DNA of 64,000 bases from Plutella xylostella (Eukaryota > Arthropoda > Insecta > Lepidoptera > Plutellidae): the NCBI RefSeq assembly GCF_932276165.1, contig NC_064012.1:5835501-5899500 (forward strand). The letters are read 5' to 3'. This document shows, in pieces, positions 54,954-64,000 of this stretch (its first letter is position 1; every line of letters begins with the position of its first letter). Position numbers and translations under genes: made by a program. Below the pieces are notes generated by a model. The model was given only the letters and a program-made list of their open reading frames with translations. It was not told the origin of the DNA and did not search any database.

Positions 54954-57900
54954 CTGAGGGTCGAAGATGTGGGGTTAGCTTTTGGTTCGATCAAGTATAC
55001 TAAAGTCGCCAGTAGATGGCTGTACAGAAGCTAGAGCTCTGCTAACTATGGACATGGTGGATGGATTGCTCGGAACGAACCTCGTCATGTGACGTATCTC
55101 CTAAACCTGATAGACATTCGGCTCATCATAGGCTGCTAGCGACTGGTGTCTGACTGGCCAATCCTTTCACCACAGCATCTAAACTTGAATAGTATAGCTC
55201 TTGTGTCTTCAAGGATCATTTCCTGTAGACCCGTCTAGCAGATGGCCAAAGACAGGTAGCCTGTAGCATACCAAAATGCCTACGGCTCACAGCTTATACA
55301 ATAATAGGTAGTAAGTATATGAATGTGGGTGTACAGACCTGCACTGAAGTCGTTAATACTGGCGGTCTCGTGCAGGCCGGTCAGACGGCGCTCATTGTCC
55401 TTCCCTCCGCGAGGGTCGTACACCTTGATGTGCTTCATGTGCACCTTCGACAGCTTGTCTATGGCCTTCTCGATCTCGCTGTGGGGGAAATGTGAAAGGT
55501 GAAAAATTGTGAAAAGGGCAGGGTTATTGTTTAAGGCAAGGGTTGGTCTAGACTCTAGGTCCTAGGTAAGAAGCAATGAAGAAGAATCTTATCTCGCTTA
55601 GCGACGCATTCGAAGACATTCAAAGCCAGTTAGGTACTTATACGCATTGTAGAAGAAAGTCAAATAATCTTGTATAGGTTCAAATATCTAGTAGTAGTAA
55701 GTAGGTATACTTACATGATACCGTTCTCCTCCCTCATCTTCTTGGTAGAGAAGTTGGTGTGGGCTCCAGACCCGTTCCAGTCCTGCACCGGCTTGGGGTC
55801 GAAGGTGACGATGACGCCGTACTCTTCAGCCAGGCGGTGAAGGATGTACCTGGACATCCAGAGGTCATCGGCCGCGGACACACCCACGGATGGACCTACT
55901 TGGAACTCCCATTGGGACGGCATCACCTCAGCGTTGGTGCCAGAGATGGGCACGCCGGCGAACAGGCAACATCTGCGGGGATAGAGGGCAGGTGAGCTGG
56001 CTTTCGAAGGTTTAAGTTGAATTAAGAAGTCAGCTTAGTTACCATGACTCGGTCAGTGGTGACAGTCTATCTATATATATACCTACTTAGAATAGTCTTT
56101 TATGTAAATACTGTTTATTGACTGTGGTTCGGTTCGTTAAATTATTCATAGCTGCACACCTACTTAGTAATTATCAGTGCAGACGCTATCAACCGTTTAC
56201 GTAAGTACCTACATTATCCAACAATAAATGATGGGCTGTATTGTTTTATTATTTTAAAAGCGGCTATCTAACAGCCCAGCTGCCAGTGAGTCAGGGGTCA
56301 CAGGCCGCTTTGTGCAAGCACGTAAATAGCACGTGAAGCTAAGTGCTTTCAACCCATGCCGCTAAATTTACAACTCTTTGTACAAATGTATTTTAATGGC
56401 CTAAAATGTTTATCATTGTCGAACGAACTGGTTCCAAGCGGTAAGTATCTTGTAAATTGCACGTGACAATAAAAACTTGTTATTATCGTGTTGGTGATAG
56501 TTGCATGCAACATACTTACATACATTACATCAATGTCATGATAATTTCGGTTCGATGGGATGTGTGCATTCTATGTTAAGTATAGATGTTTAAACTTTGG
56601 TACTTTTAAACAAGTAAGTACAGTCGACTGAAAAGAAACCTGACCCCCTGTCAATTAGAGGGGTCAGGTATCTGTGCAGGCCACTGTATGACTGTAGTAA
56701 CCATAATCAAAGGTTAAAGGTCTGATGAAGAAATCTGATGTCGGGAGTCGGAAATTAGTTAACGTGGGAAAGAAACAGTTGTCAATAGGTACCTGTAGTG
56801 AGCCTCGACCAGATCCCTGGCGAAGACCTTGTTGGCTCCGACGCCGCAGTAGTAGGGGCCCTGAGGAGGGGGGCAGCCGCCCGGGGGCCAGCCGAAGGGG
56901 CGCAGGTCGGAGTCCAGTAGGATGTACTCCTGCTCGATGCCGAACCACGGCTCCTCATCCTTGCACTTGTCATGCGCCTCCTGACACTTCAACCGGTGGT
57001 TGGTCTCTGCGAAACACCATCAAGCTATTTCTCAACCGTGAAAGTCAAAGATATTGCATCAGCACCATAACCAGTTTAGGGCATAAGCAATTACGGCCCT
57101 TGATGCAAACGAGTTGTTGGCAACTTTGGCAAGGCCAGCTTTTTGCGATGCGTTTATTATGTTCGTGCGTGCTAACAATTTCGACTGATTGCTTCTCTCG
57201 AATGCAGAATGTGAAGAAATTATTTTTTGTATACCTACATAGGTACATAGTTATATATGGTAATGGCACGGCACCTCTTTTTATCCACCATAATATCGAT
57301 AGTGGCCGACATTTAACGCGTTAACTACCTTGTTGTTTATCATTATTACGAATAAGTGCTATGATAGATAGACATGATCAATAAATGTCTACCAGTTTGT
57401 AGAATGTTGTAGAAATCCAAAATAGGCGCGGTAGTGTCTGGATTCAGTTACTGTTGCGGTTTTCAACAGTAACTGAATCCAGTACCAACCTAATGGAATA
57501 ACAGGTATAGGTAATCCTATACACCTGGCTATGACATTGTATGCCACTTGAACATCACTTGAAGGTTGAATGGATTAAGTATCTATAGTTTCTCAAGCGC
57601 GCATCTATTTAACTTTTCCTGCTACTGTACAACCACCGAACAACCAAATCATCAATAAAATACATACAGACAAATCGTTATGCTATATCGCGTAGCGTGT
57701 TTTGAAACTATACAAGGCCAGAACGCACCCATAGTGTACTAGCACTGTATAGTTTCAAGTGAAAAAAATAAATATTTTACTTGAAAATATACACGATTTG
57801 TGCGTACTAATCGCGTATACTTTCAAGTTGGGATTTACTGAATCGTACTTGAAAATATACATTGCTATTACGCATATTGCTTGATTGGCGTACTTGTCGC

Positions 57901-60900
57901 ATATAATTTATACCTACATGCTGATTCTAATTTACTTAACTATTTCGGTAAATGTAAATGACTACAATTGACTTGTTCTGCCTGTCATACCTATAAAACG
58001 ATAATAAATGAAGATGAACAAGCTCTAATTTGATTGATAAATTGGTATTTATAGCAATCATACTTGCAAGTAAGCATACCTACTAATATCTTATTATTTA
58101 AATGAATTAAGAGTAATACCTACTACACTCCTGAACGGATAAGACTAGCTTAATGACGCCGTCGGCAATATTAAAGTGCATTTAAGGCCCGGGTCTCCTA
58201 TTTACTCCGTAGGTCGCGTCAAGTGTCACCGCCGTAGGCCGCGTCACCATATTCACTACGTCTACGCGCCAACGTCGGCGTGTGAGGGAGACCGCATCAG
58301 TACATTTCTATAGTGAGCATCGTGACGCGGCCATTTATTATTATAACCAACTAAAATAGTAAATTTTGATCAAATTTTAAATTTAATGGTTTAAAAAAAT
58401 TAGGGTCATTTGGTGTTGACTTTTTGCTACTTGGACTTATTCATTGCTCGTGAGTGTAGTAGGTATTACCCTATAGACCTATTATAGACATATTTTTCAT
58501 CAAGTTTTGAATTCACCGTAATTTTCTTTTATGAATTGTTCTACACACTCTTATGAGATAATTTTTACTATTAACAACAGTTCTACAGTTTAATATCAAT
58601 TTACTTTTTAACTTACGGTGTGAACAAGAAACACGTTACGAAATTAATGTCAAGTGCGGAATGATGATGCAATGTTTAGAAAGCAATAGACTTATTACTA
58701 TTTTGCATGAAAGAAAGAGAGAGCAACAAATCAAACGGGCTACCTGGTAACTAATCACGTATAGTTTCAAGTGCTCGCATTGCCGCTTGGCGCTTGAAAA
58801 TATACACGATTAGTACGCAGTGGTAACTGCTGCAGTATATTTTCAAGCCATAATTTTGGCCCAACTTACTTGAAAATATACGCGATTAGTGCGTAATGGC
58901 CTTGTATACTTTCAAGTAAATCATGGCACCATTTTAATTTGAAAATATACGCGAGCAGTCCCAACCTCTGCGTTCTGGCCTTGTATAGTTTCAAAACACG
59001 CTATCGCGTAAGGATTGTTGATTGGTAAATGCATGTAAAGGTAAGGGTCCACTTATCGGTATCGGTATCAGCCCAAACGGATTGTCATAATATGTGTATG
59101 GGGAAACAGGCAGCTTTGGCAATGCCGATGAAGTGGACGCACTTGTGTGAATTTCTATACAAAGAATACTGAATGCGATGCGTCCGTTGAGTACAATGCC
59201 GAAAGGTTGGCGCTTAACTCAATGCGTCGGTAGCTGTTGTCTGCTATGGCAAGAGCTGTTAGTTACCTGTAGGTTCCATGTTGTACTTGTACGTGTCGCA
59301 CATGACGAGCACGTGGTTGCCGCGACGGAACGGGTCCTTGTAGATGGCGCGCGGGACCAGAAACGTGTCCGAGTTGTGCCCGTCGGCCTGCCCGGTCGAG
59401 CTGCCGTCGAAGTTCCATACCGGCAGGTCTGGAGAAGGTAAGAAGATGTCAGTATGGTGAGAGGTGGCTAGGAAGAGAGGTTGACGGTAATAGTAAACGT
59501 TTAAACAGAAAGACACTGTGCACAAAGATACTTTAAGATAATGTAGGCATTAAATGTATTGCTTTGACAGTCAGAAACATACGTAAATTTAATCTTTCTG
59601 CAACTGGGCAAGAATAAAAAAAATGTATATTAAGTACAGTAAGTATGGATTGGAGGATCAAGAACTAGGAAGTTGGACACAAAACAACAGGTAAACTACA
59701 AGAGCAACTACCTTAAGGTACGTTGTAATTATGCATAGAGGTAATAAACAACATTAACGACCTTCAATACCTACCTCTGAGGAATACATAAGTAACAAAC
59801 AAACACATTAAAGCTTGCAACTAATCCACTTGTCTAGAACAGTACTAAGCTAACTAAGTACTTCTGTTTTATGTTGATCTACCTTAATTGTAGAAAGTTA
59901 ACTAAGTACTCTAGATACCTATTAACTAATCAATAGTTAGTTATCGACCCTCTAAGGGACACGGGCAGACAGACAAGGACACGGGCTGTATACAAATTGT
60001 ATACATTTGTATACCGAGCGTGCAAGTCACTCGCCCGCCCGTGCACAATACAATATTGTACAAGTGGGAATCAACCGACACTTCTACGATTGCAACGAAA
60101 TTAAATGAAACCTAGCAAGTTCTCATCAAAGTTGTTCTTATTGCGCTCCGCTAGCAGCGCTAGCTTGCAGTCCACCGGGGACACTCGCTCTAGGTCTCGG
60201 GGGCACAAGTAGGGCCGGCGCAGGCGACTGGCGAACACCCAGGCATGGCGCTCGCATTCGCATAGGCACAGCGATGCGTCAATGCACTCTAGAATCTGCG
60301 ATAGTTTATCTATTGGGGGCAAAGAGACAAAGAATGTAACGTTCTCTCTGTTGTCAGGCAGATTAGCGGCTTCGAATGAAAATTGGGAGCCAAATTCTCA
60401 AATGGTGCATTGTTTAAAAATGCATGGTTCTAACTAAAGATTCAATGGCTATTACAAGAACAATGCTAAATAACGTACCTACGTTTTATGCAGTCACAAG
60501 GCGAGTGTAAGTGTATTTATAGTTAGCACGCGAGCAGCATGTGGATAGAAATGAATTACTCACTCCGCGTTTAGTTACAAATGTGGATAATTCTGTGTTG
60601 TCTGTTTTAAATAGTAGTCACGCCAGTGTCGTAATTATACCGTGCATTTACAAGCGTTACGAGTAGGTAGATAAATCAGCGAATTCGCATAAAGGTCGCT
60701 TTTATGAACAACATCCGAGTAGTGTAAGGTCGCAGTTTTTAAACAAGTCCAATTACAATTGTTAATGAGGATGTATCAGCTTATTCAGGAGCAGTTGTTG
60801 TTATCACCACTATGAATAGAGCTGCCATTTACTCTGAAAGACTACCCGGCGGTATTGTTATGGAAAATTTGAAGAGTAATTGTTCTAATGTGCATGCTGT

Positions 60901-62076
60901 CTGTACTAATTAGTGTCATGCGATCATAATGTGCTCAGCGACTATGTAAGTGGGAACATCTTTTGTGTTCACACTGTAAATGACGGAGTAACTAATTAGG
61001 TTTGGCTTGTTAGGTAATTTCTGAAACATTTTATTGCCAGCAAAACTACTCCATGGCTAATTACCCATTCGGTATGATGACAGCGACTACAGTCAGACTA
61101 ATCATCACCAGGTTTCGAATACTCAAATACAAGCCTCTGTTTGTACCTAACAAGAATAGAATAGTAATGTCCAGAAAAAGTCGTTCAGCAGTCATCATTG
61201 CATCCAAATACTGACCTTTAGGGACCTTGGGTATGAAGTTGAGGGTGCGGTCCTTGCATCGGATGTGCTCTCCGGTGCCGTCGATCCAGACGTAGGTGGC
61301 GAGGATCCTGTCAGCCGGCAGAGGCAGGTCCTGGTACCGGCTGAGCAGGGTCTTGGACAGCACGGCGTTGGGCGAGTTGGTCAACACCGGCCCCGAAAGG
61401 ATCTTCGGGTTATCTGAGGATCAGGTTATGCTGGTTAGCCAGTGAGTATGGTACTCTTGGGAGATCGGTTTACTAGTAGTGAGTGGATTAACTCAGGGTC
61501 TCTATTTACATGCACTCATCCTGAGTAACTTAACTACCCGCGACTCCCGTGAGGGATTTCCTAATGTGGGTGTTTATTACTAAATGCGTAGATAACTTAC
61601 CTATTCCGCGCTATTGATTACACTGTTTTCAATTAAATACGTAGTAAGTGTATTGGTATTCAAGAAAACATAAACAAGTATGATTCATTGTAGTTGTAGG
61701 TTATCTAATCGGTAAACACAAGGTATTTTTACCATAAACCTGTGGTTTCTCGTTCTTAACATAGTAAGGCCTTCTGCGGTCAACCACTACGACCATTATT
61801 AATTATTTTAATAAGATATTAAAAGATTTCGATTATCATTACGTATCCACCCATCTTACAAAAATTTTGTTTACAAAACAATAGATGTCATTTTTTTTAA
61901 ACTTTATGCCAAAGACGGTAAGTACAGTAGGCCTTTTATGTACATCTATGTACAATACTTACTTTATTTATCATTTATTTATACATTTTTGTACGCCTAG
62001 TTATTAATCTTATTGGTATCTAAATCTACATCCAGACCAAAAATAAATTACCTTCAATCTTGCCGTTTCCATCCAT
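54805..62076 (-). CDS. Gs2: Glutamine synthetase, cytosolic, 381 aa, 7 coding exons
   Basis: Coding parts, 5' to 3' on the minus strand: 62076-62052, 61413-61216, 59428-59267, 57006-56793, 55972-55715, 55478-55339 and 54953-54805. Together they make 1146 nt with consistent phases (381 codons plus TAG). It joins glutamate and ammonia with ATP to make glutamine in the cytosol. Family signatures are all present: the beta-grasp motif VWNFDGSSTGQADG (about residues 78-91), GIEQEYILLD with a catalytic Glu, GTNAEVMPSQWEFQVGP, WNGSGAHTNFSTK, and the ATP-site end HETASIND to SSIRIPR. Length fits eukaryotic GSII. The N-terminus MDGNGKIE is acidic, not a mitochondrial presequence, so this is the cytosolic form; the symbol follows the fly gene. 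The gene converges on ZER1. Confidence 0.97.
55339..55478 (-). CDS. Gs2: Glutamine synthetase coding exon 6
   Basis: 140 nt, phase 2 in and phase 1 out. Acceptor ccccacag, donor G|gtctgt. Encodes EIEKAIDKLSKVHMKHI and RRLTGLHETASINDFSA. Confidence 0.95.
55715..55972 (-). CDS. Gs2: Glutamine synthetase coding exon 5
   Basis: 258 nt, phase 2 at both ends. Acceptor ccccgcag, donor AT|gtaagt. Carries SGTNAEVMPSQWEFQVGP and VQDWNGSGAHTNFSTKKM. Confidence 0.96.
56793..57006 (-). CDS. Gs2: Glutamine synthetase coding exon 4
   Basis: 214 nt, phase 1 in and phase 2 out. Acceptor tttcgcag, donor AG|gtacct. Carries PWFGIEQEYILLD and YYCGVGANKVFARDLVEAHY. Confidence 0.96.
57438..57482. repeat. Perfect 19-bp hairpin
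   Basis: Arms 57438-57456 and 57464-57482 (CTGGATTCAGTTACTGTTG and complement) with a 7-nt loop. Lies in a glutamine synthetase intron. Confidence 0.85.
57695..59001. mobile_element. 1307 bp DNA element with perfect 33 bp TIRs and 9 bp target duplication
   Basis: 57695-57727 and 58969-59001 are perfect inverted copies (beginning GCGTGTTTTGAAACTATAC). Both sides are flanked by the identical 9-mer TATCGCGTA (57686-57694, 59002-59010). A 13-base motif of the form CTTGAAANTATAC occurs 12 times in both orientations, five near the left end and seven near the right. The middle is AT-rich with no coding frame, so it is nonautonomous. A 9 bp duplication fits Mutator-like or Merlin-like transposases, but no transposase is present to decide. 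Confidence 0.9.
59267..59428 (-). CDS. Gs2: Glutamine synthetase coding exon 3
   Basis: 162 nt, phase 1 at both ends. Acceptor ttctccag, donor G|gtaact. Carries VWNFDGSSTGQADGHNSD and FRRGNHVLVMCDTY. Confidence 0.96.
60112..60309 (-). CDS. Orphan open exon in a glutamine synthetase intron
   Basis: Minus strand. The acceptor ccccaatag enters in phase 1, the same phase left by coding exon 2. The frame stays open for 66 codons to a possible donor CTAG|gtttca, again in phase 1. If that weak donor is ignored, the frame runs three residues further to TAA at 60103-60101. The peptide is Cys-rich at the start (ILECIDASLCLCECERHAW) and Arg/Leu-rich later. It does not resemble any glutamine synthetase segment or a family I know. 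It is GC-rich against AT-rich flanks. It could be a cassette exon, a truncating end exon or part of an unrelated gene. Confidence 0.35.
61216..61413 (-). CDS. Gs2: Glutamine synthetase coding exon 2
   Basis: 198 nt, phase 1 at both ends. Acceptor gatcctcag, donor G|gtcagt. Encodes DNPKILSGPVLTNSPN through YVWIDGTGEHIRCKDRT to PKVPK. Confidence 0.95.
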
Positions 62077-62108
62077 ATTGATTAACTTTCAATATGCAGC
62101 TACAATAT
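62052..62108 (-). CDS. Gs2: Glutamine synthetase exon with start codon
   Basis: Exon from acceptor ttgttacag at 62108. The ATG is at 62076-62074, giving MDGNGKIE in 25 coding nt, followed by donor G|gtaatt, phase 1. 62108-62077 is 5' UTR. Confidence 0.88.
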
Positions 62109-63707
62109 CTGTAACAAAAAAAAAGTTTTTTTATGAAAATAGTTTCCAAAAAAATATTTAAAATGTACAATTACAGAGTTATCGGTAGGGAAATCATTAG
62201 AACAGGTAAACTTTTAAGTAAGTACCTATGTTACATATTCTACTCCGCACAGCCAATAGAATAGAAATTGTGATTAGAAATTAAGTTGTGTCCATACATT
62301 TTTATTAATTATGAATTTATATTAATATTCTCCATATTTTTGTAATTTTAAACCACTTTGTTATTAAACTTTATACCGACAGAAAATAAACACGAAGAAT
62401 CCAACAGCCACCGCGTTTCCTTTCATGCTCGAAACTGAAAGTCTCCTTACAATTTCATACTTCCTTCAGTAACCAACAAAGAAAATACTTGCTCAATTTC
62501 TGAACTGTGACCTTTGAAATTTAAATAAGTTATATTTACTCAGTTGAAAAATAAGGTACAATAAAACTGTTCAACAGACCACCACTGGCTTTTAGCAGCA
62601 AAAAGTTTCCGTAGTATTTCACAATACAGCGACTCTTTCCGTAGAAAGAACCACCCAAGAAAATGTTTTTCCAGCAACCTAGGTAGCTATTCTAAGTAAT
62701 TGCTTTCTTACTTTCCGCGAGACTGAATCCTTTCAGTTTAGACATCGCTACGATATTAATTAAGGAACAATGTTAATAATTATACTTAGCAACGAAGTTT
62801 AAAGTAGTTATTATTATTAAGTATGTAGGATGTTATAATCCTAAATAAAAATTCAATTTGTAAGATAATTGGTTACATGACCGCAAGAGTTCATTTTCAT
62901 GAAATCCGTAGTTTTGTAAGGGAGTTAAATTATGCATACTGATCATTCCTTCAAAATCTGTTCAACCGTTCAGAAGCTAAAAATATAGTTACATTAGTCA
63001 TCTTTGTAGGGTTTTTTCAAACTGCGGCTTGTTTATTTAGTGAGTGTGTTTGAATAAACAGACCCTTGACATATTAAGGTGAATTTCTTCTTCGAATGTT
63101 TGGCTTTAGGCCAACCGGTTAGTAAATACGTACATTATTGAGTGCGACTCGTGTTAGATAGCGAAAGGAAAAACTATGCTGATATTTCGATTGGTCGTTG
63201 TCACTCACTTCACTGAAGGCATTCTGAAATGCTTTGCTTCAATGTTAGGGGGTGTCCCACCAGTTCCACCCAATGAGGCGTTTGTTAAAAAAAAAAAAAA
63301 GTTCCTTTTTGGAGAAATAGATGGCATTGTCTAGGGTTGTACCAACTGTCAAACCCTCAGAACACACTCAGGTCACATGTTATTCTGTGAGGCTAACGAA
63401 ATGTGAAAGTGACGTAGGTAGGTAGTATTGTAGTATTATTTTCTCTATGATGTCGATGTCACTGGTGCTTACTGACTGAGCAAGCAACCTAGTGCATATA
63501 AAATGTGAAAAGCTATAAGTACCTACATGCAGCTCAAATCCTTTTTAATGAATTTAATCCCTGACTTGGTGGGTCATGTTGGGCAACTCTACCTACCTGT
63601 TTGAGTGCTTATGTTAGATAGGTAATACATACACAAAACCTACATAATATATCATGTTATGTAACAATGGTTAATTTACATTACCGCGAATGATTTAACT
63701 TACTTAC
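62109..63707 (-). other. Gs2: Proposed first intron of glutamine synthetase
   Basis: AT-rich, with no coding frame or clear mobile element apart from an A-run at 63287-63300. Confidence 0.4.
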
Positions 63708-63795
63708 GTGAATGAAAATCACTTGGTATGAAATGATCCGAACACAACCATGAATCTTTTCGCAGTTTCCAATCAATTTTTCGCACATTTATCCG
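63708..63795 (-). promoter_or_regulatory. Gs2: Probable noncoding first exon and start region of glutamine synthetase
   Basis: A strong minus-strand donor CAC|gtaagt lies at 63708/63707 and would join the 62108 acceptor over a 1.6 kb intron. The upstream DNA becomes GC-rich toward 63.8 kb. The proposed exon has a short upstream ORF starting at an ATG near 63752 and stopping before the donor. The transcription start is a guess. Confidence 0.35.
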
Positions 63796-63821
63796 AGTCG
63801 CCTTAGTGCTTCCCCGCGACC

Positions 63822-63898
63822 ATGCGCGCGCGCTGCACGTCACTGCTGCGCCGGGTGCGCGCCAGCCGCAACACTATCCTGAGCGCATTCGCGGAAAG
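63822..63898 (+). CDS. Candidate first exon of a divergent gene
   Basis: The ATG in gcgaccATG opens 25 GC-rich codons, rich in Arg and without acidic residues until the last (MRARCTSLLRRVRASRNTIL then SAFAE), ending at AG|gtttga in phase 2. The composition resembles a mitochondrial targeting peptide. It lies head-to-head with the proposed glutamine synthetase start, suggesting a shared promoter near 63.8 kb. Only this fragment is in the window. Confidence 0.35.
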
Positions 63899-64000
63899 GT
63901 TTGACTGCCAGTACCTAAACCACTGTAGTATGATACACAGGACTGCAGTCAAAATATTATTTTAATATCATAGATTATTTTTAGAAATTTATGTATATGT

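Noticed and set aside
54678..54994. Other minus-strand frames over the last glutamine synthetase exon
   Set aside because: They are out of frame with the spliced gene and contain none of its motifs.

Overview
The window is nuclear DNA of an insect, most likely a moth (Lepidoptera). It is AT-rich and has short exons separated by long introns that are full of degraded repeats of the kinds common in moth genomes: 5S-rRNA-headed and tRNA-headed SINE-like sequences, CR1/jockey-like and RTE-like non-LTR tails, and many small inverted-repeat elements. Words such as GTAGGTAC and AAGTACTTAC are very frequent. There are no bacterial operons or CRISPR arrays, and every tRNA-like stretch seen is part of a SINE.

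Three protein genes can be modelled exon by exon with reading phases that agree throughout. (1) 3931-19218, plus strand: a predicted secreted leucine-rich-repeat protein of 627 residues in 8 exons. Its 11 kb first intron appears to use a GC-AG splice pair. (2) 24444-48368, plus strand: a complete ZER1 (ZYG11/ZER1 family) gene of 768 residues in 10 exons, the substrate receptor of a cullin-2 ubiquitin ligase that reads N-terminal glycine degrons. (3) 54805-62076, minus strand: cytosolic glutamine synthetase of 381 residues in 7 coding exons, with a noncoding first exon probably near 63.7 kb. ZER1 and glutamine synthetase converge on a gene-poor 6 kb stretch (48.4-54.8 kb). At the right edge a short GC-rich open frame (63822-63898, plus) may be the first exon of a gene divergent from glutamine synthetase.

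Mobile DNA explains most of the rest. ZER1 intron 2 carries, in antisense, a young 2.76 kb LTR element with apparently identical 312 bp LTRs. It has one open Gag-plus-protease frame and no reverse transcriptase or integrase. ZER1 intron 3 has a tandem duplication that copied the start of exon 4 and was later hit by three different inverted-repeat elements. ZER1 intron 4 contains a mariner derivative with two 3' ends and a 1.06 kb foldback element. ZER1 intron 9 is a tandem array that repeats the exon 9 splice donor itself about 17 more times. A glutamine synthetase intron holds a 1.3 kb element with perfect 33 bp terminal inverted repeats, a perfect 9 bp target duplication and twelve copies of a 13-base motif. 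Another holds an orphan 198-nt open exon whose phase fits the gene. LRR intron 1 contains a 2.7 kb inverted duplication.

The three genes do not form a pathway. All assignments come from reading the sequence and from recalled family features; no database search was run.
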